Notes: generated by a model from the sequence alone, not told the origin. Counted from the stretch's first letter, positions 18,128 to 30,656 are shown. The stretch is 64,000 nt of DNA from Shimia biformata (GCF_016888515.1 NZ_JAFEJK010000001.1:3041327-3105326), one strand, 5' to 3'. Program-made: numbers and translations.

Positions 18128-19488
18128 GCGCCATCGGCCACGACACGTATCGCGGCGATCACCACGTCCAGCGCGGTATGCAGATCGGCGTCGGAAATGG
18201 TCATCGGCGGTGACAGGGTCAGGACGCAGCCCTGGCTGATCTTGAAACTGACCCCGCCATCAAGACAGGTGTAATAAACCTGCTCCGCCAAGGCATTGCC
18301 CGGCCTTCTTGATGTGCGGTCGGTCACGATCTCGACCCCGAACAGCGCGCCGCGACCGCGAATATCACCGACAATCGGCACTGATGCGAGCTGTTCCTGA
18401 AGCCGCTCCATTGCGATCCGGCCAATCTCGGCCGCGCGTTCGACCAGCCCCTCGTCCTCGATCACCTTCAACGTGGCCAGGGCCGCCGCCGCCGTGACAG
18501 GGTTCTTTTCATGGGTGTAATGGCCAATGGCGAAGTCGCCGCAGACATCCAGATCGCGCCGCGCAACCACCGCCGCGATGGGCAGGATGCCTCCGCCCAG
18601 CGCCTTGCCGAGCGTAACGATATCCGGGATCACCTCATCATGTTCAAAGGCAAACATGCGGCCCGTCTTGCCCAGCCCGGTCGGGATCTCGTCCATAATG
18701 AGCAGCGTGCCGTGGCGGTTGCAGGCGGCGCGCACGGACTGCCAGAAACCGGGCGGCGGCACATAGGGCACAGCGCGCATCGGCTCGGCAATCACGGCGG
18801 CGATATCTCCTTCCCGTTCAAGCACATAGTCGACCATCTTCGCGCAGGCCAAAGCACAGTTTTCCGGCCCCGGATGCCCATAGGGACAGCGGTAACAGGC
18901 AAAAGGCGCGACATGCTCTGCCCCCGGCAACAGGGGTCCGGCGATATGGCTGCGGAACGTCGCCTCTCCCCCGACCGAGGCCGCGCCGAACCCGGCACCG
19001 TGGAAAGCGTCCCAGAACGACAGGGTCTTGAACCGGCCGGTCGCGGCCCGCGCGATTTTGAGGGCCACTTCGTTGGCATCGGACCCGCCCGTGGTGAACA
19101 GAACCTTGTTCAGGTCACCGGGCGCGATGGTGGCCAGTTTCTCGGCCAAAGCCACAGCGGGTTCGTTGGTGAAACGGCGCGGGGCAAAGGGCAGCGCGTC
19201 AAGCTGATCCTTGATCGCCGCCACCACGCGCGGATGGCCATAGCCGACGTGATGTACCGAATTGCCATGAAAATCCATATAGCGGCGGCCATCCAGATCC
19301 TCGATCCAGATGCCTTCGGCGCGGGCAATGGTGCTGACGCAGGGTGAGGACAGGCTTTGGTGCAGGAAGGCGGCGCTGTCCCGGTCCAGCAGCGGTGCAG
19401 AGCGCGGCCCGATCCGGGCCTCTTGCCAGTCTCGCCGCGTGTCCGACGTGTTGGATTCTCCCTCGGTATGAACGATCTCGCGTGTCAT
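18112..19488 (-). CDS. pbfA: PLP-dependent (R)-1-hydroxy-2-aminoethylphosphonate ammonia-lyase
   Basis: This 458-residue protein has the class III aminotransferase fold, with [12 protein letters not shown] and the PLP lysine in [12 protein letters not shown]. In a phnW-phnA-phnY operon, this subfamily is known as PbfA. It eliminates ammonia from (R)-1-hydroxy-2-aminoethylphosphonate to give phosphonoacetaldehyde, which feeds PhnY. The assignment rests on the operon context plus the fold; a true aminotransferase cannot be excluded by sequence alone. It is the last gene of the operon and overlaps phnY by an ATGA. Confidence 0.82.
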   Translation of the reverse strand: MTREIVHTEGESNTSDTRRDWQEARIGPRSAPLLDRDSAAFLHQSLSSPCVSTIARAEGIWIEDLDGRRYMDFHGNSVHHVGYGHPRVVAAIKDQLDALPFAPRRFTNEPAVALAEKLATIAPGDLNKVLFTTGGSDANEVALKIARAATGRFKTLSFWDAFHGAGFGAASVGGEATFRSHIAGPLLPGAEHVAPFACYRCPYGHPGPENCALACAKMVDYVLEREGDIAAVIAEPMRAVPYVPPPGFWQSVRAACNRHGTLLIMDEIPTGLGKTGRMFAFEHDEVIPDIVTLGKALGGGILPIAAVVARRDLDVCGDFAIGHYTHEKNPVTAAAALATLKVIEDEGLVERAAEIGRIAMERLQEQLASVPIVGDIRGRGALFGVEIVTDRTSRRPGNALAEQVYYTCLDGGVSFKISQGCVLTLSPPMTISDADLHTALDVVIAAIRVVADGAQAAP

Positions 19489-20954
19489 GCCCCCGGCCAG
19501 GGCAACGAGTAGGTCTTGACGTTGGTAAAGAACTTCATCGCCTCCTGAACGCCTTCCTTCACGCCATTGCCGCTGTCCTTGATACCGCCAAAGGGCGACA
19601 TCTCAATCCGATAGCCGGGCTGCTCCCAGATGTTGCATGTGCCGACATCCAGCCCGTTGATATAGGCGATGGCGCGGTTCAGGTCGTTGGTGCAGACCCC
19701 CGACGAAAGGCCAAACGGCGTGGCATTTGAGATGCGCATGACCTCGGCGTCATCATCCGGCACCCGCACAATGGGCACGATCGGTCCAAAGGTTTCCTCC
19801 ATCACCAGATCGCTGCCATGGGGAACGTGATCGACCACGATCGGAGGCAGAAGCGCCCCCTGCCGACCGGGGTGATAGAGGATTTTTGCACCCTGTTTCT
19901 CGGCCTCGAACACGCGCTGTTCAAACAGCTCCGCCGCCTGCTCATGGATCACGCAGCCCAGCTGGGTCTTTGGATCCATCGGATCGCCATGTTTCAGCGC
20001 GCGGGCCTTTTCCAGCACCAAGGGCACAAAACGATCCGCGATGCTCTCCTGCACGAGGATGCGTTTCACCGCCGTGCAGCGCTGGCCGGAATTGCCGGTG
20101 GCCCCTGCGACGGCAATTGTGGCGGCCTTGTCGAGATCAGCGTCATCAAGGTCATTCAGAACGATCAGGGGATCATTGCCGCCAAGCTCCAGCGCCACGC
20201 GTTTGTAGCCCGCCTTGGACGCGATCAGCTTGCCCACCGGCACGCCGCCGGTGAAAGTGATGATGTCGATATGCTCGTTCACCATCATTTCCTCACCGAT
20301 GTCCTTCGGCCAGCCGGTGACGATCTGGAACATCTCGGGCGGCAACCCGGCCTCGTAAAGGATGTCTGCCAGCGCAATCGCGGTCAGCGGGGTCAGTTCG
20401 GTCGGTTTGCAGACCATGCAGTTATTCGTGGCCACCGATGGCGCGATCTTGTGGGCGACCATGTTCAGCGGGTGATTGAACGGCGTGATTGCGGAAATCG
20501 CGCGGACAGGCTCGCGCTTGGTGTAGATCTTGCGCTCTTTCCCATTGTGGGTCAGGTCGCAGGAAAAGATCTGCCCGTCATCGACCATCGCCATCTGCGC
20601 GGCAAAGCCAAAGACATCCTGCGCGCGTTTGGTCTCATAGATCGCGTGCTGGTGGCAGATGCCCAGTTCCAGCACCAGCCATTTGGCCAGCCAGTCGCGT
20701 TTCTGGCCAATCAGTTCCCCGGCGCGGGTCAGGATTTGCGCGCGCTCATACCGGCTGAGGGTCGGTTTGTAACCCGCCGCGATCTTGAACGCCCTGCGCG
20801 CATGAGATGCATCGCCTGCCGGGACCGTGCCGACAACCTCATTCGTGAAAGGGTAGCGCACCTCGATCACGGCATCGGTGAACACCTGTTCGCCCCCGAT
20901 GCGCATCCCCTCATGGCGAAGTTCGATCATGTCCCCGGCCCCATCCATGCTCAT
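19485..20954 (-). CDS. phnY: Phosphonoacetaldehyde dehydrogenase
   Basis: The protein is a 489-residue NAD-dependent aldehyde dehydrogenase. It oxidises phosphonoacetaldehyde to phosphonoacetate. Seen are the catalytic cysteine in [11 protein letters not shown], the glutamate in ALELGGNDP, and EETFGPIVP. The place between phnA and pbfA gives the specific name. It begins with ATG 20954, overlapping the phnA stop. A second ATG lies two codons later (20948). Confidence 0.9.
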   Translation of the reverse strand: MSMDGAGDMIELRHEGMRIGGEQVFTDAVIEVRYPFTNEVVGTVPAGDASHARRAFKIAAGYKPTLSRYERAQILTRAGELIGQKRDWLAKWLVLELGICHQHAIYETKRAQDVFGFAAQMAMVDDGQIFSCDLTHNGKERKIYTKREPVRAISAITPFNHPLNMVAHKIAPSVATNNCMVCKPTELTPLTAIALADILYEAGLPPEMFQIVTGWPKDIGEEMMVNEHIDIITFTGGVPVGKLIASKAGYKRVALELGGNDPLIVLNDLDDADLDKAATIAVAGATGNSGQRCTAVKRILVQESIADRFVPLVLEKARALKHGDPMDPKTQLGCVIHEQAAELFEQRVFEAEKQGAKILYHPGRQGALLPPIVVDHVPHGSDLVMEETFGPIVPIVRVPDDDAEVMRISNATPFGLSSGVCTNDLNRAIAYINGLDVGTCNIWEQPGYRIEMSPFGGIKDSGNGVKEGVQEAMKFFTNVKTYSLPWPGA

Positions 20955-22198
20955 TGCGCGGCAGCCAACGTCGCAAAGAAGAAGGCGTCGAAATTGCGCA
21001 GGACCGCCGGGTCGTCCGGCAGGTCGATCTTGCGGTTGACGATGAAGGGCACGACCTGCTCGGTCAACCCACCGTGGCTGCGCAGGGGTTCTTTCAACGC
21101 CGCAAGGTCATGCCGGTCCGCAGAAGTGCCGATGGTCATGTTCTCGCCCGAGACAAGGACGATGTCCCCGATCCGGTCGCCGGGCAGTTCAAACTCGGCG
21201 ATGGCCTGTTCCTTGGTCAGAACATGGGTGATCCCATCCGTTGCCGCCAGTTTCGCGATGATGTCGTCCCGGTCTGCCCCTTCCGGCAAATAGCACGTGG
21301 CAAAAGAGCCAAGCGCGCCATGGTGAACCACGTAAGGGTCGGTGATCGGCAGGATCACCCGCGCCGCGCCTTTGCCCAGCCAGTTGTCCATCAGATCCTG
21401 CACATAGACAACCGCGGGCGAACCATCGGCGTTATGTTTCGGCTTCATACCGTGATCCGCGGTCACCACGATGGCCGCGCCCAGCGCGTCAAGCTCGCCA
21501 AGATAGCGGTCGAACATGGCGTAGAAATCCAGCGCGCCCTGCTGGTCGGGGGCAAACTTGTGCTGGATGTAGTCGGTGGTCGACAGATACATGACATCCG
21601 GCTTGAATTCCTTGAGAAGCTTCACGCCGGCGGCAAAGACGAACTCGCTCAGTTCGGCCGAATAGACCTCGGGCACGTCCATGCCCAGCCACTGGGAGGC
21701 GTTGTCGATCCCGTGTTCCGCCAATGTCGTTTCGCCCGACCGTTCCGAAGAAAACGCAATGGCGCGGTCTTCGTCAAATTTCAGACCCGAGCCCAGCAGC
21801 GCGCGCAGCTTGTCCTTGGCGGTGACCATGGCGACCCGAAATCCGGCGTCGTAGAATTGCGAGAAGATCGTCGGTGCGCGCAGGAAGCGCACGTCGTTCA
21901 TCATCACCTCTTCGCCCGAGTCCGGGTCGATCAGGTAGTTGCCGCAGATTCCATGCACGATCGGCGGGCGCCCGGTGGCAATTGACAGGTTATTGGGGTT
22001 GGTAAATGAGGGGATCACCGAATGGGCCAGCCGATCTGTCCCGGTCTCGCGGATGCGTTTCAGATGCGGCATCAGCCCTTTCGCAATGGCGACATCAAGG
22101 TATTCCGGTTCGCACCCGTCAAGACAGATCGCCACGGCGGGCACTTTCGGGGCCGGGTACACGCGTTCATTCGCTTCGACCGGGGTCTGGAGTGTCAT
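20951..22198 (-). CDS. phnA: Phosphonoacetate hydrolase
   Basis: This 415-residue enzyme of the alkaline phosphatase superfamily cleaves the C-P bond of phosphonoacetate to acetate and phosphate. It has the metal-binding [11 protein letters not shown], the nucleophile threonine in [19 protein letters not shown] and VHHGALGS. These are the zinc ligands of the family. ATG 22198 follows AAGGAAAAGAC. It lies 50 bases after phnW and shares a 4-base overlap with phnY. Together with PhnY it makes the hydrolytic route that does not need PhnX phosphonatase. Confidence 0.93.
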   Translation of the reverse strand: MTLQTPVEANERVYPAPKVPAVAICLDGCEPEYLDVAIAKGLMPHLKRIRETGTDRLAHSVIPSFTNPNNLSIATGRPPIVHGICGNYLIDPDSGEEVMMNDVRFLRAPTIFSQFYDAGFRVAMVTAKDKLRALLGSGLKFDEDRAIAFSSERSGETTLAEHGIDNASQWLGMDVPEVYSAELSEFVFAAGVKLLKEFKPDVMYLSTTDYIQHKFAPDQQGALDFYAMFDRYLGELDALGAAIVVTADHGMKPKHNADGSPAVVYVQDLMDNWLGKGAARVILPITDPYVVHHGALGSFATCYLPEGADRDDIIAKLAATDGITHVLTKEQAIAEFELPGDRIGDIVLVSGENMTIGTSADRHDLAALKEPLRSHGGLTEQVVPFIVNRKIDLPDDPAVLRNFDAFFFATLAAAQ

Positions 22199-22248
22199 GT
22201 CTTTTCCTTGTCTCGTATCAGTGTCTTGTCAGGAGTTTTGTTCAGGGC

Positions 22249-23436
22249 TCAGGCGGCCAGCTTGGAGCGTTCGCGGATCGCGGCCTCGGGCGGTGCCGTG
22301 TTGGTCACGCCCATTTCGGACAGGGTTTCGCCAGTCGCGTCAACCACTTGCCGCATCACATGGGCGTCCATATGGCCGATACAGCCAATGCGGAAACTGT
22401 CCACCACGGTCAGCTTGCCGGGATAGATGATGAAATTGCGGGCCTTCATGCGCGCATAAAAACTGTCGAAGGCAAACTTCGGGTCGTCCGGGCAGAAGAA
22501 GGTTACGATGATCGGGCTCAGCCAGCGATCCCGCAAAAGGGTCTCAAGACCCAACCCGCGCATGCCTGCAACCAGCGTGTCCCGGTTCTCGGCATAGCGC
22601 GCGCCGCGCCCGGCAACGCCGCCCTCGGCGTGATGCTGGTTCAGCGCCTCCAGGAAGGCGGCGACGACATGGGTCGGCGGGGTAAAACGCCACTGGCCGG
22701 TCTTTTCCATATGCGCCCATTGGTCATGCAGGTCCAGCGACAGGGAAGAACTGTTGCCTACGGCCTGTTCCAGCGCTTCCTTTCTGGCGATGACAAAGCC
22801 AAACCCGGGCACACCCTCGATACATTTGTTGGCCGAGGACACCAGCGCTTCAAACGGGATTTCGTCGGGCCTGAGGTCAATTGCGCCAAAGGCCGACATG
22901 CTGTCGATCAACAGCTTGCGGCCTGCGGCCTGCACTGCGTCGGCGACTTCGGAGATGGGATTCAGGATACCCGAACTGGTTTCGCAGTGGACTGCAACGA
23001 CATGGCTGATGGCCGGGTCGCGGGACAAAAGATCGGCCACCTCGTCCCCGCGCGGCGGCAGGTAGTCGCCCTTATCCAGAACCACGTGATCGCGGCCCAA
23101 TTGTTGAAGCGTTCTGGCCGCGCGCAGGCCATAGGCCCCGTTTGACAGAACGAGCACCTTGTCCCCCCGCGCCGTCAGGGAGCCAAGCATCGCCTCGACC
23201 GCGAATGTGCCGCTGCCCTGCATCGGCACGCAATCAAAGCCGTCACGCGCTGGTCCGAGCATCTCAAGAAGCCGCGCGCGCATCGTTGCGGTCATGGCGC
23301 GGAAGTCGCCATCCCAGCTGCCCCAGTCGCGCAGCATTGCTTCTTTGGTGCGGAACGAGGTCGTCAGCGGCCCCGGGGTCAGAAGATACGGCTCTCCCAA
23401 CCGTGGCAATGGCAGTCTGGGGCGAATCTGGTTCAT
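22249..23436 (-). CDS. phnW: 2-aminoethylphosphonate-pyruvate transaminase
   Basis: The protein has 395 residues and is a PLP enzyme that moves the amino group of 2-aminoethylphosphonate to pyruvate, giving phosphonoacetaldehyde and alanine. Motifs are LLTPGPLTTS at the N-terminus, MQGSGTFAVE, HCETSSGILNP and the PLP lysine in SSANKCIEGVPG. ATG 23436 (MNQIRP) has AAGAG 8 bases upstream. A longer frame to 23511 would run through the AT-rich promoter and is rejected. It is the first gene of the phosphonate operon and divergent from a LysR gene. Confidence 0.93.
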   Translation of the reverse strand: MNQIRPRLPLPRLGEPYLLTPGPLTTSFRTKEAMLRDWGSWDGDFRAMTATMRARLLEMLGPARDGFDCVPMQGSGTFAVEAMLGSLTARGDKVLVLSNGAYGLRAARTLQQLGRDHVVLDKGDYLPPRGDEVADLLSRDPAISHVVAVHCETSSGILNPISEVADAVQAAGRKLLIDSMSAFGAIDLRPDEIPFEALVSSANKCIEGVPGFGFVIARKEALEQAVGNSSSLSLDLHDQWAHMEKTGQWRFTPPTHVVAAFLEALNQHHAEGGVAGRGARYAENRDTLVAGMRGLGLETLLRDRWLSPIIVTFFCPDDPKFAFDSFYARMKARNFIIYPGKLTVVDSFRIGCIGHMDAHVMRQVVDATGETLSEMGVTNTAPPEAAIRERSKLAA

Positions 23437-23493
23437 GGCGGAACTCTTTTTCAAAGACAGGTTCCTTTTGCCAAAGGTGCTGATATACGAAAA

Positions 23494-23508
23494 ATTGAAA
23501 AAAGCAAT
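23494..23508. promoter_or_regulatory. Probable LysR-type operator between phnW and its regulator
   Basis: The inverted repeat ATTG-N7-CAAT lies in the 108-base AT-rich gap between divergent phnW and the LysR gene. LysR proteins bind dyads of about this spacing (T-N11-A). It is placed to control both genes. Confidence 0.45.
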
Positions 23509-23544
23509 CAATGCATAGGAATTTCTTATATTGCGAGGTCACCC

Positions 23545-24432
23545 ATGCGGCACAGTCAACTGAAGGCGTTTCACAACGTCGCTACTCTTGGTGGGTTTTC
23601 CAGGGCGGCCGAGGCGATGGGCCTGACGCAGCCCGCGATCTCGGAACAGGTAAAGACGCTTGAAACCGAGAACGACGTCCTGCTGTTTGCCCGCAAAGGC
23701 CGACAGATTGCACTGACGGCGGCGGGCGAAGACCTGTTCCTGCTGACCAAACGCTATTTCGAAACCGAGGCGCAGATCGCCGAATACCTGTCAGCCTGGG
23801 GTCATGCGGTTTCGGGTGAGTTGCGGATTGTGGCCGACAGTGCCCAGCACGTCACTGACCTTCTGGCCGCCTTTCGCGCCCGCCACCCCGAAGTCAGGAT
23901 CACATTGCGGGCCGGCAATACCGAAGATGTGCTTGAAGAACTGCGCAACTACAACGCCGAGATCGGCGTCGTCGGCAGCCTGCCGCAAGCCCGCGACCTG
24001 ACGGCAATGGCCATCGGGTCAAGCCCGATCACAGGCTTTGCCCGCCGGGGGCTGGTTGCGGGCGGCGCGGCGGGAATGACGCTGGCCGAGTTCGCGCAAT
24101 ACCCGCTGATCTTCCGGGAAGAGAAATCGCGCACCCGCCAGCAGGTAGCGGACGCGGCGCAAGACCTTGGCGTGACACTGGCCCCCTCAATCGTTGCCGA
24201 AGGGCGCGAGGCGGTTCGCGCCATCGTTCTCGCGGGAAGCGGCATAGGGTTCGTGAGCGAGGCCGAGTTTAGCGCAGACGACAGGCTTGAGAAAATTCCG
24301 ATACTGGATCTCGACATGCAGATGCCGGAATCTATCGTTCACCTGACCCAGCGCCGTGGCGTCCGTGTCGTGCGCGCCTTCATGGAGCTGGCCGCACGGC
24401 AAGCACGCGCCTTGGCCGCTATGAAACCCTAG
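23545..24432 (+). CDS. LysR-family regulator, probably of the phosphonate operon
   Basis: The protein has 295 residues. The N-terminal winged helix reads QLKAFHNVATLGGFSRAAEA...TQPAISEQVKTLE, as in LysR proteins, and an effector-binding domain follows from about 90. It is divergent from phnW with a shared control region, the classic layout of a local LysR activator. 2-Aminoethylphosphonate or an intermediate is the likely signal, by inference. ATG 23545 has GAGG 7 bases before it. Confidence 0.9.
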   Translation: MRHSQLKAFHNVATLGGFSRAAEAMGLTQPAISEQVKTLETENDVLLFARKGRQIALTAAGEDLFLLTKRYFETEAQIAEYLSAWGHAVSGELRIVADSAQHVTDLLAAFRARHPEVRITLRAGNTEDVLEELRNYNAEIGVVGSLPQARDLTAMAIGSSPITGFARRGLVAGGAAGMTLAEFAQYPLIFREEKSRTRQQVADAAQDLGVTLAPSIVAEGREAVRAIVLAGSGIGFVSEAEFSADDRLEKIPILDLDMQMPESIVHLTQRRGVRVVRAFMELAARQARALAAMKP

Positions 24433-24454
24433 CTGCACTCGCGCGGGGGCCGGG

Positions 24455-25066
24455 TCAGAGAAAGCGACCCAGCAGGGCGCGGAACACGTCGACCAGTTCC
24501 TCGTGCGATTTGCGCGGCTGTTCCATCTGCCCACGCATCAAATGCTGGAACGCGCCGTCCAGCATCGCATAGGGCATGTCGATTTTTTCGGGCAAGTCGT
24601 GCCCCGCCTTGAGATAGGCCGTGCGAACCAACCCCATGAGGTTGGCCTCGATCTCGGCGACCACCGGGCGGAATGTCTCGTCGAACATGGCCTGTGTGCG
24701 GATGTCATACCACAGACGATGAGTCATGTGGTCATCAAAGATCGACTCGACCAGCGCGCGGGAAAAGACCTCGATCACCTGATCGCGCCCATCGGCCGTT
24801 TCCAGCGCTTCCGCGATAGTGCGCACGAAGGTCTGCTTGTAGACAGAGACGCAATAGATGATCAGATCGGTGCGATCTTCGAAATAGTAATGCAGCATAC
24901 CCAGCGACAGATCGCTTCTGTCGGCGATGTCGCGCAATGAGGTGTTGGCATAGCCCAGATCCTTCAGCGCCTCGATTGCACTTTCGGCAATGCGGCGCTT
25001 CTTCTCGTCGCGCTTGGCGTTCTTGCGGGCGGCACGCTGTTTGAGCTTTGCAGGCATTTCATTCAT
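24455..25066 (-). CDS. TetR/BetI-like transcriptional repressor
   Basis: The protein has 203 residues. The HTH reads IAESAIEALKDLGYANTSLRDIADRSDLSLGMLHYYFED, typical of TetR proteins. The C-terminal half resembles BetI, which senses choline. It is convergent with the LysR gene (22 bases apart) and lies 61 bases downstream of the aldehyde dehydrogenase on the same strand, so it may be the last cistron of the alkJ/K/H-like operon and its regulator. The ligand is unknown. Confidence 0.85.
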   Translation of the reverse strand: MNEMPAKLKQRAARKNAKRDEKKRRIAESAIEALKDLGYANTSLRDIADRSDLSLGMLHYYFEDRTDLIIYCVSVYKQTFVRTIAEALETADGRDQVIEVFSRALVESIFDDHMTHRLWYDIRTQAMFDETFRPVVAEIEANLMGLVRTAYLKAGHDLPEKIDMPYAMLDGAFQHLMRGQMEQPRKSHEELVDVFRALLGRFL

Positions 25067-25127
25067 TGTCGTTCAATTGGCTTGGTTCGGGGCAAATTGC
25101 AATTCATTCCGCCCCGAAACAGAAGAT

Positions 25128-26862
25128 TCAGCCCAAAACCGCATTCATCAGTATGCCCGGCAAGCGGCTGAGTTTCGGCTTGTACTGAAACCTGGTCAGC
25201 GCCTTTCCGATCTTGTGCTGCCGGGTGTTGGTGATGAAGAAGGGCGGCTTGGGCATCAGCGAGAACTGCAAGGACAGAAGCCCGCGAGGGAACGGGCGCC
25301 AGGGGGCTTGAACCACCGTTCGTTCGGTCTTTTCCAGCATAAAGGCATTATGCACCGTTCCGATGCCCGATCCGACATCCTCCAGCGTGTGACCGGGGAA
25401 CGCCCCCCAAGGGCAGGTGGCGATCAGGAAGCCAAGGCCACACCAGCCATTGATGCCGATGGTGCCGTATCGCAGTTTCGACAGGATTTCCTCAAACCGC
25501 TTCTTGCCGATCGTCCTGATGGTCTTGGGATGGATCAGGATCTGACATCCAAGCGTGCCCCAAAGGTCATCATTGGCATAGGCGATCGCGTTTTCGAGAT
25601 AGGTGGCCGGATCCGGCGCATCCAGTGCAATTGTCCCCAAGGCGGGGCCGAATACCTCTGTCTGGCAATTCGCCGATCCGCCGGACAGGTCGCTGATGAC
25701 AAGCGGCGGCGCAATTGTACCCCGGTCGACGGTCTCGACCTTTCCGCCCTGCGCCTTGTGCGTCTCAAGCCGCTGCTCGGCACCGGGATACCAGGCCGGG
25801 CGGGTCGAGGTCGCCGCGACTTGTTTCACTGCCTCAAGAAGGCGGTCTGCCTTGTCCCATCCCTTGGGTAAAACAAGCGCCTGCGTTGCAATGCAGTTGT
25901 GGCCCGAATTGTGCAGCTTCATCGTGGCGATGTTTTCCGCCTGGAACCGGATGTCGGCGGCACTCCACGGCCCCGGCACCACGATCGTGGGGCTGACCGA
26001 GCCGAGTTCCGAGGTGAATCGCTTGGCATTCTTCGGCGTGCCCGCCTTGCGGTTCTTTTCGCCCTCTTCCCCGACACCCCAGACAATCGCGTCATGGGTG
26101 GTTTCGGCCCCGGTGATGTGAAGTTCCTCGACAGTCGGGTGGTCGCAAAGATACGCGCCACCCTTGGCATCCCCCCTGACAATGCGCAGGAAGCCCTCGT
26201 CGACAAAGGACTTCATCGCAACCTTGTAATAATCGGTCAGATAGTCGTTGACCGGATTCATCTTGAGGATCACCACCTGGTTTTCCAGGATCAGTTTCTG
26301 CAACACGTCCAGAGGCGTGATCGCATTGATGTTGCCCGCCCCCAGAACCAGCGCGACCTTGCCGGTCCGCTGGGCTTCGGGAATGTCATAGGCGGTCGCA
26401 GCGTTTGCTTTCAGGTTGGCCTTTGTCACGCCATCCTGCATCCAGACCTCGGCCTTGACGCCTGACATCAAGAGGTGATCCCAGATCGAATGCGGCAACA
26501 CCTTAACCGCCAGTTGACCGGTTGGCAGCTCGCGTGTGGGCAGGTGGTCAATGAAGGACTTGCCGTCCATCTGCGACAGGGTCGAGATCAGGCTGTTGCA
26601 GGCGGACATGCAGGCATAAGGCCCGGCAATCCATTCCTCGCCCGCGACGGGTGTCCCGGGTTTCAGCCCCTTCTTGCGGGCGGCTTCCTCGGCCCAGCCT
26701 TTTGCGACGGTCATAACCCCGTCTTTCATCCCCTTCAGCAAGCGGATGCGATCCGCGACAGGCAGCTGCGCCCAGCGGTCCTTGTTGGCATCAAGTTCCG
26801 CCAGTGCGGTCTCATACTGTTCGAAAAGGGCGTCCTGCCCGGACAGGGTCAGCTGTGCAGCA

Positions 26863-26870
<8 letters not shown>
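25128..26870 (-). CDS. Aldehyde dehydrogenase, alkH-like position
   Basis: This 580-residue NAD(P)-dependent aldehyde dehydrogenase is long for the family because of an N-terminal extension of about 90 residues. The catalytic cysteine is in NSGHNCIATQ and the glutamate region in TSELGSVSP. ATG 26870 is chosen because GAAAGGGGG lies 7 bases upstream; a TTG lies at 26888. It overlaps the 3' end of the acyl-CoA ligase by 8 bases. With the ligase and the GMC dehydrogenase it would carry alcohol to aldehyde to acid to acyl-CoA. Confidence 0.88.
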
Positions 26871-28500
<1,630 letters not shown>

Positions 28501-28561
28501 GGGCAGTCTCCCTTAATCTAGAAAATCGTCCGGCCCGCCCGCTGCGGGCGCGGAAAAGTGT

Positions 28562-30205
28562 TTACTCAGCGGCGGCACGGACGCTGCCGTGTTCAGCCTT
28601 GATCATGTCGGCGCATTTCTCGCCGATCATGATCGTTGGCGCGTTGGTGTTGCCTGACACCAGAAGCGGCATGATCGAGGCATCCGCCACGCGCAACCCT
28701 TCCAGGCCGCGCACTTTCAGGTCAGGTGTCACGACGGCCATGTCATCACTTTCGACGCCCATTTTGCAGGTGCCGACCGGGTGATAGACCGTGTCCGACC
28801 GGGCACGGATGTGCTGTTCCCATTCCTGGTCGGTCATGTTGTCATGCACGCCGAACAGCTCTTTGTGGATGTATTTCTTCATCGCCGGAGCGTTCAGGAT
28901 CTCGCGGGTTTTCTTGGCCCCCTTGATCAACGTCTCAAGGTCGCGGTCATCGGACAGGAATTTCGGGTCGATTCCCGGCGCATCGCTTGGATCGGCCGAG
29001 TTCAGGAACACCTCGCCGCGCGAATGGGGCCGCAAGACGCAGACGTGGCAGGAATAGCCATGGCCGAGATGCAGCTTGCGGGCGTGGTCGTCGACGATCG
29101 AGATCACGAAATGGGTCTGCACGTCGGGGCGATTCAGAGACGGGTCGGTCTTGAAGAAGCTGCCCGCCTCGGCAATGGTCGATGCGACCATCGAATTGCC
29201 GTCCTTGCGCCACTTGAATATCTCGCCCATCAGCTTGACCGAGGCCCGCAGCCCAATCCCGATATTGTCGGTATCCTTGGTCTTGTAGGCCATGATGAAG
29301 TCGATGTGGTCCTGAAGGTTCTGACCGACCCCTTGCAGGTCATGCACCATCTGGATGCCATGCGCCTTAAGGTCCTGCGACCGCCCGACCCCCGACAGCA
29401 TCAACAACTGCGGCGACTGGAATGCCCCCGACGACAGGATGACCTCTTTGTCAGCTCGGACCTCGTGGGGCTTCTTCCCGACCAGATACTGCACCCCGAC
29501 GGCGCGTTTGCCGTCGAAGATGATCTTTGAGGCGCGGGCACGGGTGATGACGGTCAGGTTCGGGCGCTTGCCCATGACCGGATGCAGATAGCCCGCCGCC
29601 GCCGAGCAGCGTTCGCCGTTTTTCTCGGGGCTGTGGAATTGACTGCATTGATAGAGGCTTGCCCCCTCATTGTCGCCAGTATTGAAATCGGCGGTTTCGC
29701 GGATCTGAACCTGCGTGTTGGCCTCGACAAAAGCTTTCGAAATCGGGCGTGGTGCCTTCTGGTCCGAGACATGCAAGGGTCCGCTGTCCCCGTGATATTC
29801 ATCCGCGCCATTGACGTTGTTTTCGGCCTTCTTGAAATAGGGCAGCACATCGTCCCAGCTCCATCCGTCACAGCCCAGCTCGGCCCAGCTGTCATAGTCT
29901 TCTTTCTGGCCGCGGATATACAACATGGCGTTGATCGCGCTTGATCCACCCAGCGCCTTGCCGCGCGGCTGATAGCCCATGCGCCCGTTCAGACCCGGCT
30001 GCGGCACCGTCTTGAAGGCCCAGTTGTTGATCTTGCCATAGCCCGGCAACATCGCCACAACACCCAGAGGTGCCCGGATCAGAATATCCTTGCCCTGCCC
30101 TCCGGCCTCAAGAAGACAGACCCTGACGTTCGGATCTTCGCTCAGTCGCGCCGCTATTGTCGCTCCGGCCGAACCGCCGCCCACGACTACGAAATCAAAT
30201 GACAT
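28562..30205 (-). CDS. GMC-family FAD alcohol dehydrogenase, AlkJ-like
   Basis: The 547-residue flavoprotein has the FAD-binding GGGSAGA (9-15), RGKALGGSSAINAM, and the GMC C-terminal block with YHPVGTCKMG and the histidine/asparagine pair ending in SGNTNAPT. It oxidises a primary alcohol such as a fatty alcohol, or choline; the downstream ligase and aldehyde dehydrogenase favour the fatty alcohol. It starts at ATG 30205 in a 62-base spaced operon with the ligase. A choline dehydrogenase (BetA) role remains possible because a BetI-like regulator follows. Confidence 0.87.
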   Translation of the reverse strand: MSFDFVVVGGGSAGATIAARLSEDPNVRVCLLEAGGQGKDILIRAPLGVVAMLPGYGKINNWAFKTVPQPGLNGRMGYQPRGKALGGSSAINAMLYIRGQKEDYDSWAELGCDGWSWDDVLPYFKKAENNVNGADEYHGDSGPLHVSDQKAPRPISKAFVEANTQVQIRETADFNTGDNEGASLYQCSQFHSPEKNGERCSAAAGYLHPVMGKRPNLTVITRARASKIIFDGKRAVGVQYLVGKKPHEVRADKEVILSSGAFQSPQLLMLSGVGRSQDLKAHGIQMVHDLQGVGQNLQDHIDFIMAYKTKDTDNIGIGLRASVKLMGEIFKWRKDGNSMVASTIAEAGSFFKTDPSLNRPDVQTHFVISIVDDHARKLHLGHGYSCHVCVLRPHSRGEVFLNSADPSDAPGIDPKFLSDDRDLETLIKGAKKTREILNAPAMKKYIHKELFGVHDNMTDQEWEQHIRARSDTVYHPVGTCKMGVESDDMAVVTPDLKVRGLEGLRVADASIMPLLVSGNTNAPTIMIGEKCADMIKAEHGSVRAAAE

Positions 30206-30266
30206 TCGGAACTCCCCCCATTTTGTGCGGGCAACGCGCGTCTCTGACGCCGTAGCACACGTCCGT

Positions 30267-30446
30267 CTATTGTCTCACGATATTCACTGAACCGCCCACG
30301 TTTGCGATCTGCGACAACCAGACCCGCGCCGCCATCAGACCCTGATCGCGCCCAAGTCGTGCGGCTTCAAAACCTCGTCCCGCCACGAAGTTACCTAACC
30401 CCGCCGACGTGCCAGAGATGCCAGTTGTGGCTGATTTTGTGTTCAC
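30267..30446 (-). CDS. Possible small protein of 59 residues upstream of the GMC gene
   Basis: Starting at GTG 30446, the frame runs 59 codons to TAG. The start has a near-perfect ribosome site, GGGAGGAG, 3-4 bases upstream. The product is polar and glycine-rich (NTKSATTGISGTSAGLGN...), with one weakly hydrophobic stretch near its end. Third codon positions are mixed and not strongly GC-biased. It lies 61 bases before the GMC dehydrogenase and on the same strand. It may be a small gene, or a leader peptide. The family is not known. Confidence 0.4.
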   Translation of the reverse strand: MNTKSATTGISGTSAGLGNFVAGRGFEAARLGRDQGLMAARVWLSQIANVGGSVNIVRQ

Positions 30447-30496
30447 GGTCTCCTCCCATGTCGCCGCAGGATTCGGCGTCGCGCAGGTTTATTGCT

Positions 30497-30510
30497 TTGT
30501 TTTCAAACAA
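30497..30510. promoter_or_regulatory. Inverted repeat TTGTTT-TC-AAACAA
   Basis: A perfect 6-bp dyad with a 2-base spacer lies about 50 bases upstream of the 59-codon ORF in the AT-rich promoter of the GMC operon. It is a candidate operator, perhaps for the TetR/BetI-like protein encoded at the end of that operon. Confidence 0.4.
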
Positions 30511-30656
30511 TAATACCCTGCCACATTGACACCAGCCAGGCGGGACATTTTCATTAATCAAAAAATTAAAACATCTGTCCAGATTTTTTATCCAAAAAAT
30601 ATTAGTAAGGTCTCGCCCATAGCGATTTCTGGCGGCATGAAATCAGGCAAAGCGCC

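Larger units (their letters stand above)
30206..30656. other. Control region upstream of the GMC operon
   Basis: This 451-base gap holds a 59-codon minus-strand ORF with a strong ribosome site (30267-30446), an inverted repeat at 30497-30510 and an AT-rich stretch (30541-30610) with the likely promoter of the operon. No other gene is visible. Confidence 0.5.
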
